Assembly: GCA_035712345.1 (NCBI GenBank)
Contig: DASTAY010000057.1
Span: 1 to 64,000 of the forward strand
Source: VRUE01 sp035712345
Lineage (GTDB): Bacteria; Actinomycetota; Thermoleophilia; Solirubrobacterales; 70-9
DNA: 64,000 nucleotides
Direction: 5' to 3'
Shown piece after piece: positions 17,730 through 25,284 of the stretch. Every line of letters begins with the position of its first letter. The stretch's first letter is position 1. A program made the translations under genes and the position numbers. A model generated the notes under the pieces. That model saw only the letters and a program-made list of their open reading frames with translations. It made no database searches and had not been told where the DNA came from.

Positions 17730-19418
17730 TCAACCACCGGGTGGGCAGACGCGCACCGGCCCGTCGACCGTGACCCACCAGCGATCCGGGGCGGAGTCGG
17801 TGGGGATGCGCAGGTTGCCCCATTCGCCGGGTTGCAGCTTGCCGATCGAGACCGAGGCGCCGCCGGTGCCGAAGCGGCCGAGGCCGACGTGCACGGGGCT
17901 CCCGGAGCGGGAGCCAAGAAGGACGCCGCCGGGTTCGAGGAAGAAGAAGACCGGGTGGCCCGGCTTGCCGTCCAAGGAGCTGGGACAGGACGAGGGGTCG
18001 GCTGGAGCTTCGGTGGGCTTCAGCTTCAGTTCCAAAGCGCCGATCAGCGTCGCGTCGGCGAGGTGGCGCAGGTTGACGCTCGCGTGGCGGATCTGTTCGA
18101 GCGAGAAGCCGATCGGCCCAAATTCGTCTGCCGCCTGGTAGTAGGTGTAGGCGGAGAGCGGCACGAAGACGGCGCCGCCGGCGTCGCTGACGCTGGGGTC
18201 GGTGGCCGGGAAGTAGTCGCTGTGCACGTGCGGGCGCGCCAGTTCGAGCATCGCGTACTCGGTGCGGGTGTTGTCGGCGTCCGTCACCGAGGAGGCGCGC
18301 TCGTCGTAGAACTTGGCGATGTTGGGCGGGATCGCGAAGGCGACGACGCCAGCGGCGACGATCAATCCCGCCGTCGCGATCCTCCTCCCGCGCAGGGCCG
18401 AGCCCGCGATCAGGAAGACCGCGACGACGCCGACGAAGAGATAGCGGGTCGAGTCCGGCGGACGGTCGGCCATCGTGATCATCAGCCAGTAGGTGAGCAC
18501 GGCGGCCAGCGCAATCCAGAGCCCCATCGGCACCTTGCCCTGCCGGATCCGGTAGATCAGGCCGACCACGGCGAAGCCGGCGAGCACGCTCGCCCAGGGG
18601 GTGATCGTGGTTACGTTGGGCGAGATTTCGGGCCCGGTCGGGTTGACGCCGAAGATCGATCCCATCACCGCCGCCAGCGCATTGGTGAGGTCCATCGGGA
18701 TCAGCTTGACGTTGACCAGTTCCACCTCCGACTGGCCGAACTTGCGCGCCCAGACGTACCAGATGGCGAAGAGGACGAGCGGGGTGAGGAAGATCCAGGC
18801 GCGGCGCCAACGGTCGTCGCGGCGCAGCACGGCGACCGCCACGGCGACGGTGAAGGCGAGCCCGACCTCGACCGTGGCGACGGCGAGGACCAGCAGCGCG
18901 CAGGTGGCGATGTCGCCGCGCCGGTCGTCGCGTTCCAGCGTCAGCAGCGCCCCCAGGCCGAAGGCCAGCGCGCCGATCGTGTGGATGTTGAACGGCCACA
19001 GGAACGAACCCTCGCCATAGCCGAAGAAGAGCAGCAGGATGCAGGGAATCAGCGCCGCATAGGGACGCACCCGGCGCCGCAGGAGGATGAAGGTGAGCAG
19101 CACGCAGACGAAGGCCGCGAAGACCTCGATCGCGCGGAAGACCGTGTAGTCGGCGCCGACGGTGACGAAGAGGCCGCGATAGAGCAGTTTGCCGAGCAGC
19201 TGCAGGTGGCCGTTGTGGGGGATGAAGAAGTATTCGATCCCGCCGGCCTGGTGGACGGCGCCGTTGTCGACGATCAGCCTGGCGTAGTAGAAGATGTCGT
19301 CGCCCGAGAAGGTCAGGTCCTTGCCGGCGATCATCAGCCAGGTGGCGGAGATGCACATCGCCACCCCCAGCAGGATCCAGGCGAGCAGTCGCTCGTCGGC
19401 GTTGCGGATGCGGTCCAT
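17730..19418 (-). CDS. Polytopic membrane protein, paralogue 3 of 3
   Basis: A 562-residue membrane protein with the same plan as 11173-12843 and 15881-17614: SGDDIFYYARLIVDN near residue 38, a gap, IWYVWARKFGQSE near residue 222, TRYLFVGVVAVFL, AMLELARPHVHSDY and a soluble tail. The tail residues HADATLIGALELKL-like and TVDGPVRVCPPGG mirror the other two. The ATG at 19418 shares a base with the stop of the upstream gene (TGATG); a TTG one codon earlier is also possible. It is read on the minus strand and converges with its closest paralogue. Confidence 0.8.
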   Translation of the reverse strand: MDRIRNADERLLAWILLGVAMCISATWLMIAGKDLTFSGDDIFYYARLIVDNGAVHQAGGIEYFFIPHNGHLQLLGKLLYRGLFVTVGADYTVFRAIEVFAAFVCVLLTFILLRRRVRPYAALIPCILLLFFGYGEGSFLWPFNIHTIGALAFGLGALLTLERDDRRGDIATCALLVLAVATVEVGLAFTVAVAVAVLRRDDRWRRAWIFLTPLVLFAIWYVWARKFGQSEVELVNVKLIPMDLTNALAAVMGSIFGVNPTGPEISPNVTTITPWASVLAGFAVVGLIYRIRQGKVPMGLWIALAAVLTYWLMITMADRPPDSTRYLFVGVVAVFLIAGSALRGRRIATAGLIVAAGVVAFAIPPNIAKFYDERASSVTDADNTRTEYAMLELARPHVHSDYFPATDPSVSDAGGAVFVPLSAYTYYQAADEFGPIGFSLEQIRHASVNLRHLADATLIGALELKLKPTEAPADPSSCPSSLDGKPGHPVFFFLEPGGVLLGSRSGSPVHVGLGRFGTGGASVSIGKLQPGEWGNLRIPTDSAPDRWWVTVDGPVRVCPPGG

Positions 19419-21370
19419 CAACTTCCTTTCTTTGGCAGCAGCAGGCTGAAGTTGCCGGAGCCTTCGACTTCTTCGAAGTCTTCGAAGATGTAGTGGACGA
19501 GCGGCGTGTCGGGCGCTGGCCTCGCGCCGAGCCAGGCGCCAGCGACGGTTTCGTTGCGGAAGGCGCAGGGGCGCGGCGAGGAGCGCACCTGTGCGAGCAC
19601 CCGGTTCTGCCCCGCTTCGTCGAGAGCCGTGATCCAGGCGCCGGGCGCGTACGGCTTGGGCGCTTCGATCCCCGTCCAGAGGTAGAGGCTGTCGATGTCC
19701 GGATAGCCGACGAAGCTGGTGCAGCGGTTGCGCTCGATGAAATCGACGACGCCTTCGTATTCTTCGACTTCTTCAGGCGTCAGGCGCACCTGGCCGGCGC
19801 CCGGGAAGGGAAGCGGCGTCCTTTCGCGGTACGAGATCGTGTTGGAGATCGCCGGCAGGAAAACCTGGCCCAGCGCCAGCATCCCCGCCAGGGCGGCGGT
19901 GGCGACCGCGGCGGCGGCGCCGAAGCGGGCGAGCCCGAGCTCCCCGCGGGTGGCGCTCCAGGCGCGCAGCGAGGCGAGCGCATCGGCGAGGCAGAGCGCC
20001 CCGACCGGGACGAACATCAACGAGGCGATACCGACCTGGGCGCCGGGGACCGGGTAGGCGCCGAGCACCCCGGCGACGGCGACGGCCGGCAGCAGCACCC
20101 GCAGGAAGCGCTTGAAGGGAGGCTCGGGGGCGCCCAACGGCGGCACCGCCGCGACCCAGGCCAGCAGCATCGGCAGCACGTCGACGTTGGCGCTGGGGTT
20201 GAGTCCGAACGGCGCCTGCTTGGCGATCGTGAACCAGATCGCCAGCCCTGCGGCGGCGCGCAGCAGGCCCGGCCAGAGCGAGGGCTTGCCCGAGGCCCAG
20301 GAGCGCAGCTTCGTCACCAGCACGGCGGCGGCGAGCGCCGCGACGCCCCAGTCGATCGCCTGGCCCGGGGTTTCGAAGGGCCCCGGGTCGACGTTGCGCA
20401 CGTTGAGCGGCTGCTTGATCAGGCCGTCGTAGAGGTCGGAGAAGCTGGTCCCGTCGAGCAGGATCGCGGCCAGGATGGCGACAATCGCCACCACGCCGCC
20501 GGCGAGCGCGGCGAGGAGCCAGCCCGTGAGCGCCCCCTGCTCCTCCCCGCGCCGCGGCCGGCCCGGCCAGGCGGCGGCGACGATCGCGCCCCCGCCGAGC
20601 AGCTCCAGCGCGATGAAGGAGCGCACCCAGCTTTCGCGCAGGTCGGAGAACATCACCACGGTCGGGATCGCGAGGAAGGCGACGACGAGGAGCCAGCGCA
20701 ACCACGGGCGGCGGTCGATCGACTCGACCGTCAGGGCGGCGGCGAGCACGACCGCGGCGATCGCGTAGGCGCCGAAGTTGATCTTGGTCATCAGCGCCGC
20801 CGCCAGCAGCGTCCCGGCGAGGGCGCCGAGCCGCGCCGGGCGCGCTCCCGGACCATGGACCGCGACGAGGACGAAGCCGGAGAGCAGCAGCACGAGCAGC
20901 CCGTGCGGATGCATCGGCTCGGGGAAGAGCGCGTAGAGCACGGCGAAGGCGACGACCATCCCGGCCAGGCCGAGGGTGAGCCGACCGGTCAGACGCTGGC
21001 AGGCGAGGCCGAGGACGAAGCTGGTCGCGATCCAGACGAGGATCACCACGGTACGGCTGCCGTCGGTGGTGAAGGCGTGCCCGCTGAGCGACGCGAGGCC
21101 GCCGAAGAACTCGAAGAAGAAGGGCCCGTAGGGCGAGAAGATGTCGGTGTAGAGGGGGTGGCCGTGGGCGAAGGCGTTGAGCGTGACGAGCACCGTGCCC
21201 TCGTCGTCGTAGTTCGCGAAGCCGGCGAAGATCGCGCCGTAGGCGGCGACGGCGGCGCCGAGGGCGACGAGCGCGTAGAAGACGATCGCGCGCACGGTCG
21301 GGTCGGCGGCGGTTTCCGCCCAGACCGAGCTGCCCCGCTGGCGGGGCGGTTGGCCCTGCGCGCCGCTCAT
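19418..21370 (-). CDS. Large polytopic membrane protein, GT-C-like
   Basis: A 650-residue protein with a dozen or more hydrophobic segments. The first periplasmic loop carries FANYDDEGTVLVTLNAFAHG with the acidic DDE group, then LYTDIFSPYGPFFFEFFG, a pattern seen in GT-C family mannosyl- and arabinosyltransferase-like proteins. The C-terminal 180 residues look extracytoplasmic. It is distinct from the three paralogues around it. The ATG at 21370 overlaps the stop of the upstream GT2 gene as ATGA, which links a polyprenol-sugar synthase with its likely user. Confidence 0.82.
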   Translation of the reverse strand: MSGAQGQPPRQRGSSVWAETAADPTVRAIVFYALVALGAAVAAYGAIFAGFANYDDEGTVLVTLNAFAHGHPLYTDIFSPYGPFFFEFFGGLASLSGHAFTTDGSRTVVILVWIATSFVLGLACQRLTGRLTLGLAGMVVAFAVLYALFPEPMHPHGLLVLLLSGFVLVAVHGPGARPARLGALAGTLLAAALMTKINFGAYAIAAVVLAAALTVESIDRRPWLRWLLVVAFLAIPTVVMFSDLRESWVRSFIALELLGGGAIVAAAWPGRPRRGEEQGALTGWLLAALAGGVVAIVAILAAILLDGTSFSDLYDGLIKQPLNVRNVDPGPFETPGQAIDWGVAALAAAVLVTKLRSWASGKPSLWPGLLRAAAGLAIWFTIAKQAPFGLNPSANVDVLPMLLAWVAAVPPLGAPEPPFKRFLRVLLPAVAVAGVLGAYPVPGAQVGIASLMFVPVGALCLADALASLRAWSATRGELGLARFGAAAAVATAALAGMLALGQVFLPAISNTISYRERTPLPFPGAGQVRLTPEEVEEYEGVVDFIERNRCTSFVGYPDIDSLYLWTGIEAPKPYAPGAWITALDEAGQNRVLAQVRSSPRPCAFRNETVAGAWLGARPAPDTPLVHYIFEDFEEVEGSGNFSLLLPKKGS

Positions 21371-22101
21371 CGAGAGGATTTCCCGTCCCAGCGCAGCAGC
21401 GGCACGCGCCAGGCCGCCTCGGCGACGATCGAGCGGTCCATCTTCGAAGTGCCGGCCCGGCGGTCGCGGAAGACGATCGGCACCTCGACGACGCTGAAGC
21501 CTCGCTGGATCGCGCGGTAGGTCATCTCGATCTGGAAGGCGTAGCCGCGCGAGCGGATCGAGTCGAGGTCGAGCGCCTCCAGCACCTCGCGGCGGAAGCA
21601 CTTGAAGCCGCCCGTGAGGTCGTGGACGGCGACGCCGAGCACGAACCGGGCGTAGGCGCTGCCGCCGCGGCTGATCGCCCGCCGCAACGGGCTCCAGTCG
21701 GAGACCCCGCCGCCCTCGACATAGCGCGAGCCGATCGCCAGGTCGGCGCGCCCGCCCGCCTCGAGCAGGCGGGGCAGGTAGGCAGGATCGTGGGAGAAGT
21801 CGGAGTCCATCTCCAGGACCAGCCCGGCGCCCCCGGCCAGCGCGTGCCGGAAGCCGGCGATGTAGGCGGGGCCCAGGCCTTCCTTCTGCGGCCGGTGCAG
21901 AACCCTCACCGCCTCGTGCTCGGCGGCGAGGCGATCGGCGATCTCACCCGTGCCGTCGGGCGAGTTGTCGTCGACGACCAACACCCGGGCCGAGTCGGGC
22001 AGCTTGGCCAGCACCGCCGTGACGAGAGCCTCGATGTTGCCCGCCTCGTTGTAGGTCGGCAGGACGAGCCAGGCCGGCCCCTGTGGTGCGCGCTGCGGCA
22101 T
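21367..22101 (-). CDS. Dolichol-phosphate mannosyltransferase-like GT2
   Basis: A 244-residue GT-A protein without membrane segments. WLVLPTYNEAGNIEAL, VLVVDDNSPDGT, LEMDSDFSHDP (the DxD site), IGSRYVEGGGVSDW and the RRAGTSKM motif near residue 222 are all typical of polyprenyl-phosphate mannose/glucose synthases such as actinobacterial Ppm1 catalytic domains. It is translationally coupled (ATGA) to the GT-C-like protein downstream. I infer that it makes the polyprenol-phosphate sugar used by that protein. Confidence 0.93.
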   Translation of the reverse strand: MPQRAPQGPAWLVLPTYNEAGNIEALVTAVLAKLPDSARVLVVDDNSPDGTGEIADRLAAEHEAVRVLHRPQKEGLGPAYIAGFRHALAGGAGLVLEMDSDFSHDPAYLPRLLEAGGRADLAIGSRYVEGGGVSDWSPLRRAISRGGSAYARFVLGVAVHDLTGGFKCFRREVLEALDLDSIRSRGYAFQIEMTYRAIQRGFSVVEVPIVFRDRRAGTSKMDRSIVAEAAWRVPLLRWDGKSSR

Positions 22102-22124
22102 CGGCGGGATGCTATTTGCTGCGC

Positions 22125-23267
22125 CTACGGGCGCGGGCGGCCGCCGGTGATGTTGACCAGGGCACGCCAGGCCGGCTTGGCCAGGTAGCGATTCGATTCG
22201 CGGAAGAGCCCGACCGAGTCGCAGAAGTTGCAGTAGTAGCGCGAGTCCTTCCAGGTGAACCAGTAGGCGGCCTTGAGGTTGAGCCGGTGGCGGTTGCGCA
22301 GCATGTAGCTGTAGGCGGCGCGCAGTTCTCGCGCCTGGCCATGCCAGCCCTGCTCGAAGGCGACGACGTTGGGGTCGTACTGGGAGCCCCAGCCCATCTC
22401 GGTGATGTAGAGGCCGGCGCGCGGGTCGTGGTTGGCCAGCACCACTGCGCGCATCTGTTCGACCATCCGTTCGAGGTCTTCGACATGGAAGGCATAGGGA
22501 TGCAGGGCGACCGCGTCGAAGTAGTGCTTGATGCCGGGCACTTCGTAGAGCTTTTCGAGGAAGACATCGGAGTCCATGCCGCGCTTGCCGCCCTGATCCG
22601 GTTCGCCGAAGAGGCCGGAGAGCAGCACCTGGGCGCGCGGGTCGGCCGACTTGACCGCCCGGAAGCTGATCTTCAGCAGGCGCGCGTAGCGGGTCGGCGA
22701 GACCGGGTAGGCGAAGTAGAAGAAGTTGGCCTCGTTCCAGATCTGCCAGACGTGGATCGGCTTCCAGCGGCGCAGGACGATGCCATCCCCGATGTCGATG
22801 CCCGGCGGGTGTTCGGTCCAGAATTCGCCCCCCGGCCCGTAGCGGCTGACGACCGCCCTGACGAAACTCATCCAACCGCGCCGAGCGCGGGCGCTGTCGA
22901 TCGGCAGGGTGGTCGTCTTGTGGCCGATCCAGCGCGGCACTCCGGCGAGAAACGGCAGGACCGTGAGACCCTGGTTGACGGCGGTCGCGACTTCGCGGTC
23001 GGTCCCTTCCCAGTTGAGCGGGCCGCGCCTGGTCGGCTGGATGCTTTCCCAGCCGATCGGCAGGCGGATGCTGCCGATCCGGGCTGCGCGCATGTATTCA
23101 GCGTCTTCTTCGTCGATGACCGCTTGCGGGACGATGCCGAAGAACGTGCGAGGGGCCGCCTGGGCGACGCCGGCGGTCGAGAGCGACGTATCCGCGACTG
23201 TGCAGGCGACGACGGCGATGGCCGCGAGGGCGATGGCGATCGATGCTCTTCTCATCCTCTTTCTCAT
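22125..23267 (-). CDS. Secreted glycoside hydrolase, paralogue of the 7904 gene
   Basis: A 380-residue protein. MRKRMRRASIAIALAAIAVVA starts a signal peptide that runs to about AQAAP. The barrel motifs are WQIWNEANF near residue 178 (likely acid/base Glu) and YITEMGWGS near residue 290 (likely nucleophile Glu), with VALHPYAFH between. The closing region AYWFTWKDSRYYCNFCDSVGLF matches WWFTWADTGRLCQFCDSAGL of the other gene. It lies at the far end of the polysaccharide locus from its paralogue, so the pair brackets the locus. Confidence 0.88.
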   Translation of the reverse strand: MRKRMRRASIAIALAAIAVVACTVADTSLSTAGVAQAAPRTFFGIVPQAVIDEEDAEYMRAARIGSIRLPIGWESIQPTRRGPLNWEGTDREVATAVNQGLTVLPFLAGVPRWIGHKTTTLPIDSARARRGWMSFVRAVVSRYGPGGEFWTEHPPGIDIGDGIVLRRWKPIHVWQIWNEANFFYFAYPVSPTRYARLLKISFRAVKSADPRAQVLLSGLFGEPDQGGKRGMDSDVFLEKLYEVPGIKHYFDAVALHPYAFHVEDLERMVEQMRAVVLANHDPRAGLYITEMGWGSQYDPNVVAFEQGWHGQARELRAAYSYMLRNRHRLNLKAAYWFTWKDSRYYCNFCDSVGLFRESNRYLAKPAWRALVNITGGRPRP

Positions 23268-23365
23268 CTCTCGGCAGAAACCTGGACAGAGGCCGAAGTC
23301 GCGGTTCTCCGGCGGCGTCGGCGGTAGCGCGCCGCGGGACTCTACGCCCTACGATCGACGGCAAT

Positions 23366-23944
23366 GTGAACGCCCTGTACCGCATGCCCGGGACGGAGCT
23401 CCATATTTGGCGCGCGCGTCTCGGCGATGGCGTCTGGCCCCCGGCGGACGGGCTGCCCGAGGACGAGCGAGAACGCGCCGGGAGCATCCTGCGAGCGGCG
23501 GCGCGACGGCGCTGGGTGGCCTCGCGCTGGGCGCTCCGCGACGTGCTTGGGCGCTACTTGGGCGAGAGACCGGCGGAGATCGGCCTGCGCCTCGCCGGGC
23601 GCGGCAAGCCGCTGCTCACCGACTCCACGCGCCCCCTCCGCTTCAACCTCAGCCACTCGCGCGAGCTGGCGCTGATCGCGGTCGCCGAGGGCCGGGAGGT
23701 GGGAGTCGACGTGGAGAGCCTCGGCTCGCGGCCGGCCGAGTTCTACGCCGCGTGGACGCGGCGCGAGGCGATCGCCAAGTGCCACGGGGTGGGCCTCGGC
23801 GCGCCGCCGCCCGACGGGCCCGTTGCCTGCGCGAGCTTCGATGCGGGCGAGGGCTACGCCGCAGCGGTCGCCGTCGCCGGCCACGGGGTCCCACCGCTTC
23901 GCCACTTCGATGCCCAGGCTTCCCTGGCGAGCTGTCCGCCCTGA
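23366..23944 (+). CDS. 4'-phosphopantetheinyl transferase superfamily protein
   Basis: A protein of about 192 residues of the Sfp type, which moves the phosphopantetheine arm from CoA onto carrier proteins. LRFNLSHSRELALIA, the metal-binding GVDVES and WTRREAIAKCHGVGL (the WxxKEAxxK-type helix) are in the right order and spacing. The start is uncertain: a GTG at 23366 or an ATG at 23384 both fit, and neither has a strong ribosome binding site. No polyketide or peptide synthetase gene is present in the window, so the carrier protein is elsewhere. Confidence 0.88.
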   Translation: MNALYRMPGTELHIWRARLGDGVWPPADGLPEDERERAGSILRAAARRRWVASRWALRDVLGRYLGERPAEIGLRLAGRGKPLLTDSTRPLRFNLSHSRELALIAVAEGREVGVDVESLGSRPAEFYAAWTRREAIAKCHGVGLGAPPPDGPVACASFDAGEGYAAAVAVAGHGVPPLRHFDAQASLASCPP

Positions 23945-23966
23945 GCCGCAGACGCGGGGGGCTCGC

Positions 23967-24434
23967 TCAGTAGGTCCCGCCCAGCTTGCGGTGATCCCAG
24001 GTCGCGACGCGCAGCGACCGGAAGTGGATCGCGACGCGCTTGGGCGCCTGTGCTTCCAGGGCTGCTTTGGCGTCCCCCTCGACCGAGTCGATGCCCTCCG
24101 CGTAGCGCACGGTGAGCTCCTCGGCGAAGCCGATCACGGTCTCGAAGTCGCGGTGGATCCGCGCCTCGGCCTCGATCATCGCGCCGCGCAGCTCGCCGTA
24201 CTCGCGACCGGTCTCGACCAGCACGGTGGCGCGCGGGTCGCGCTCCAGATTGCGCACCTTCTGCGACTTGGCGTAGGTCCAGATCCAGATCTCCCCCTCG
24301 CGCGGCACGAACCAGAGCGGCATCGAGTGCGGGAAGCCGCGCGGCCCGTTAGACGAGACGACCGCGACCCGCTCGGCGTCGAGCAGCTCGAGCAGCTCCG
24401 CGTCGCTGAGCTGGATCTGGTCGCGCCGGCTCAT
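23967..24434 (-). CDS. Pyridoxamine 5'-phosphate oxidase-family protein
   Basis: A 155-residue split-barrel flavoprotein-like protein. LLDAERVAVVSSNGPRGFPHSMPLWFVPREGEIWIWTYAKSQKVRNLERDPRATVLVETG is laid out as in PPOX and F420-dependent (FDOR-type) oxidoreductases; the stretch KSQKVRNLERDPRATV is the usual cofactor-phosphate region. Actinobacteria have many such paralogues using FMN or F420, and the sequence does not decide between them. It converges with the phosphopantetheinyl transferase gene and has its own start at an ATG at 24434. Confidence 0.85.
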   Translation of the reverse strand: MSRRDQIQLSDAELLELLDAERVAVVSSNGPRGFPHSMPLWFVPREGEIWIWTYAKSQKVRNLERDPRATVLVETGREYGELRGAMIEAEARIHRDFETVIGFAEELTVRYAEGIDSVEGDAKAALEAQAPKRVAIHFRSLRVATWDHRKLGGTY

Positions 24435-24606
24435 CGCGGCTGACTCTACGCCTCGCCGCCAACTGCGACCCCGCCGCCGCGCAGCGCGTAGTCGTCACAC
24501 GATTTTTCGATTCTGCGCGCCATCCGTGCGTCCCGGCGACCTAGCGTCCCGGCCATGCATTTTCCTCTCGCGACTCCCCGGGTATCCCGACCGGCGGTGA
24601 CTGCTA

Positions 24607-24642
24607 ACGTACGTACGTCATTTCCCAACATACGTACGTACG
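24607..24642. promoter_or_regulatory. Palindromic operator of the toxin-antitoxin pair
   Basis: Two self-complementary blocks, ACGTACGTACGT at 24607-24618 and TACGTACGTACG at 24631-24642, lie 24 bp apart (about two helix turns) and 17 nt before the antitoxin start. The spacing and position suggest the autoregulatory operator bound by the antitoxin or the TA complex. Confidence 0.7.
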
Positions 24643-24659
24643 CTTCCACTGGAGGACCG

Positions 24660-24902
24660 ATGGCGCTCACCGCCTCGAAACTGCGAGCCAACGTCTATCG
24701 CCTGCTTGACGAGGTCCTCGAGACCGGCAAGCCGCTGGAGATAGAGCGCAACGGCAGGCTCCTGGTCATCGCACCCAAGGAGCCCTCGGCGAGGGGTTCG
24801 ATCTGGGATCGCCTGCCGCGCCGCGAGGGCTTCATAGTCGGCGATCCCGACGAGCTGATTCACATCGACTGGTCCTCGGAGTGGAACCCTGATCCAAATT
24901 GA
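24660..24902 (+). CDS. Type II antitoxin, Phd/VapB-like
   Basis: An 80-residue protein. The start TASKLRANVYRLLDEVLETGKPLEIERNGRLLVIAPKE has the layout of Phd/YefM-type antitoxins: an N-terminal DNA-binding beta-alpha fold with the RNG turn, followed by a flexible acidic tail (PDELIHIDWSSEWNPDPN) that would wrap the toxin. The ATG at 24660 is preceded by GGAGG eight bases upstream. The PIN toxin frame begins before the antitoxin ends. It probably represses its own promoter through the palindromes just upstream. Confidence 0.88.
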   Translation: MALTASKLRANVYRLLDEVLETGKPLEIERNGRLLVIAPKEPSARGSIWDRLPRREGFIVGDPDELIHIDWSSEWNPDPN

Positions 24903-25266
24903 CACCCATATCGTCGGCTGGCTCTACGAGGGTGAGGAGCGGCGGATACCGAAGGCGATCCAAAAGCGACTGGAGACGGAGCCGATCGCCGTCTCGCCCG
25001 TCGTCGAACTGGAGCTGACCTACCTCTATGAAGTCGGGCGAGTGACCGAGCCCGCCTCAGCGCCCCTCGCCGCCCTGGGGCGGAGCCTGCGCCTGGAGGT
25101 CCTCGACGCATCGCTTGCCGATCTGGTCCGGGCGGCGACTCCCCTCTCCTGGACGCGCGACCCCTTCGACCGCCTCATCGCCGCGCACGCGATCGTTACC
25201 GGCGCGCCGCTCGTCACCGCCGACCAGGCGATCCTCGAGAACCTGCCGCTCGCGATCTGGGACTAG
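24889..25266 (+). CDS. vapC: VapC-like PIN-domain toxin ribonuclease
   Basis: About 125 residues. The PIN acidic residues are in place: Asp in the opening IDTH, Glu in VVELEL, Asp in TRDPFDRLIAAHA and Asp in LVTADQAI. Such toxins cleave tRNA or rRNA until the antitoxin binds. The frame is open only back to a TGA at 24856, and between there and IDTH no ATG, GTG or TTG occurs in frame. The best start is a CTG at 24889, giving a 14-nt overlap with the antitoxin and translational coupling; the first internal GTG or ATG would remove the first catalytic Asp. Confidence 0.82.
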   Translation: MIQIDTHIVGWLYEGEERRIPKAIQKRLETEPIAVSPVVELELTYLYEVGRVTEPASAPLAALGRSLRLEVLDASLADLVRAATPLSWTRDPFDRLIAAHAIVTGAPLVTADQAILENLPLAIWD

Positions 25267-25284
25267 TCGCGCGGAGGCGCGCCC

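Noticed and set aside
19493..21520. A 675-residue plus-strand frame opposite the membrane protein gene.
   Set aside because: The composition is typical of a shadow frame and the minus strand has a clear GT-C-like membrane protein.
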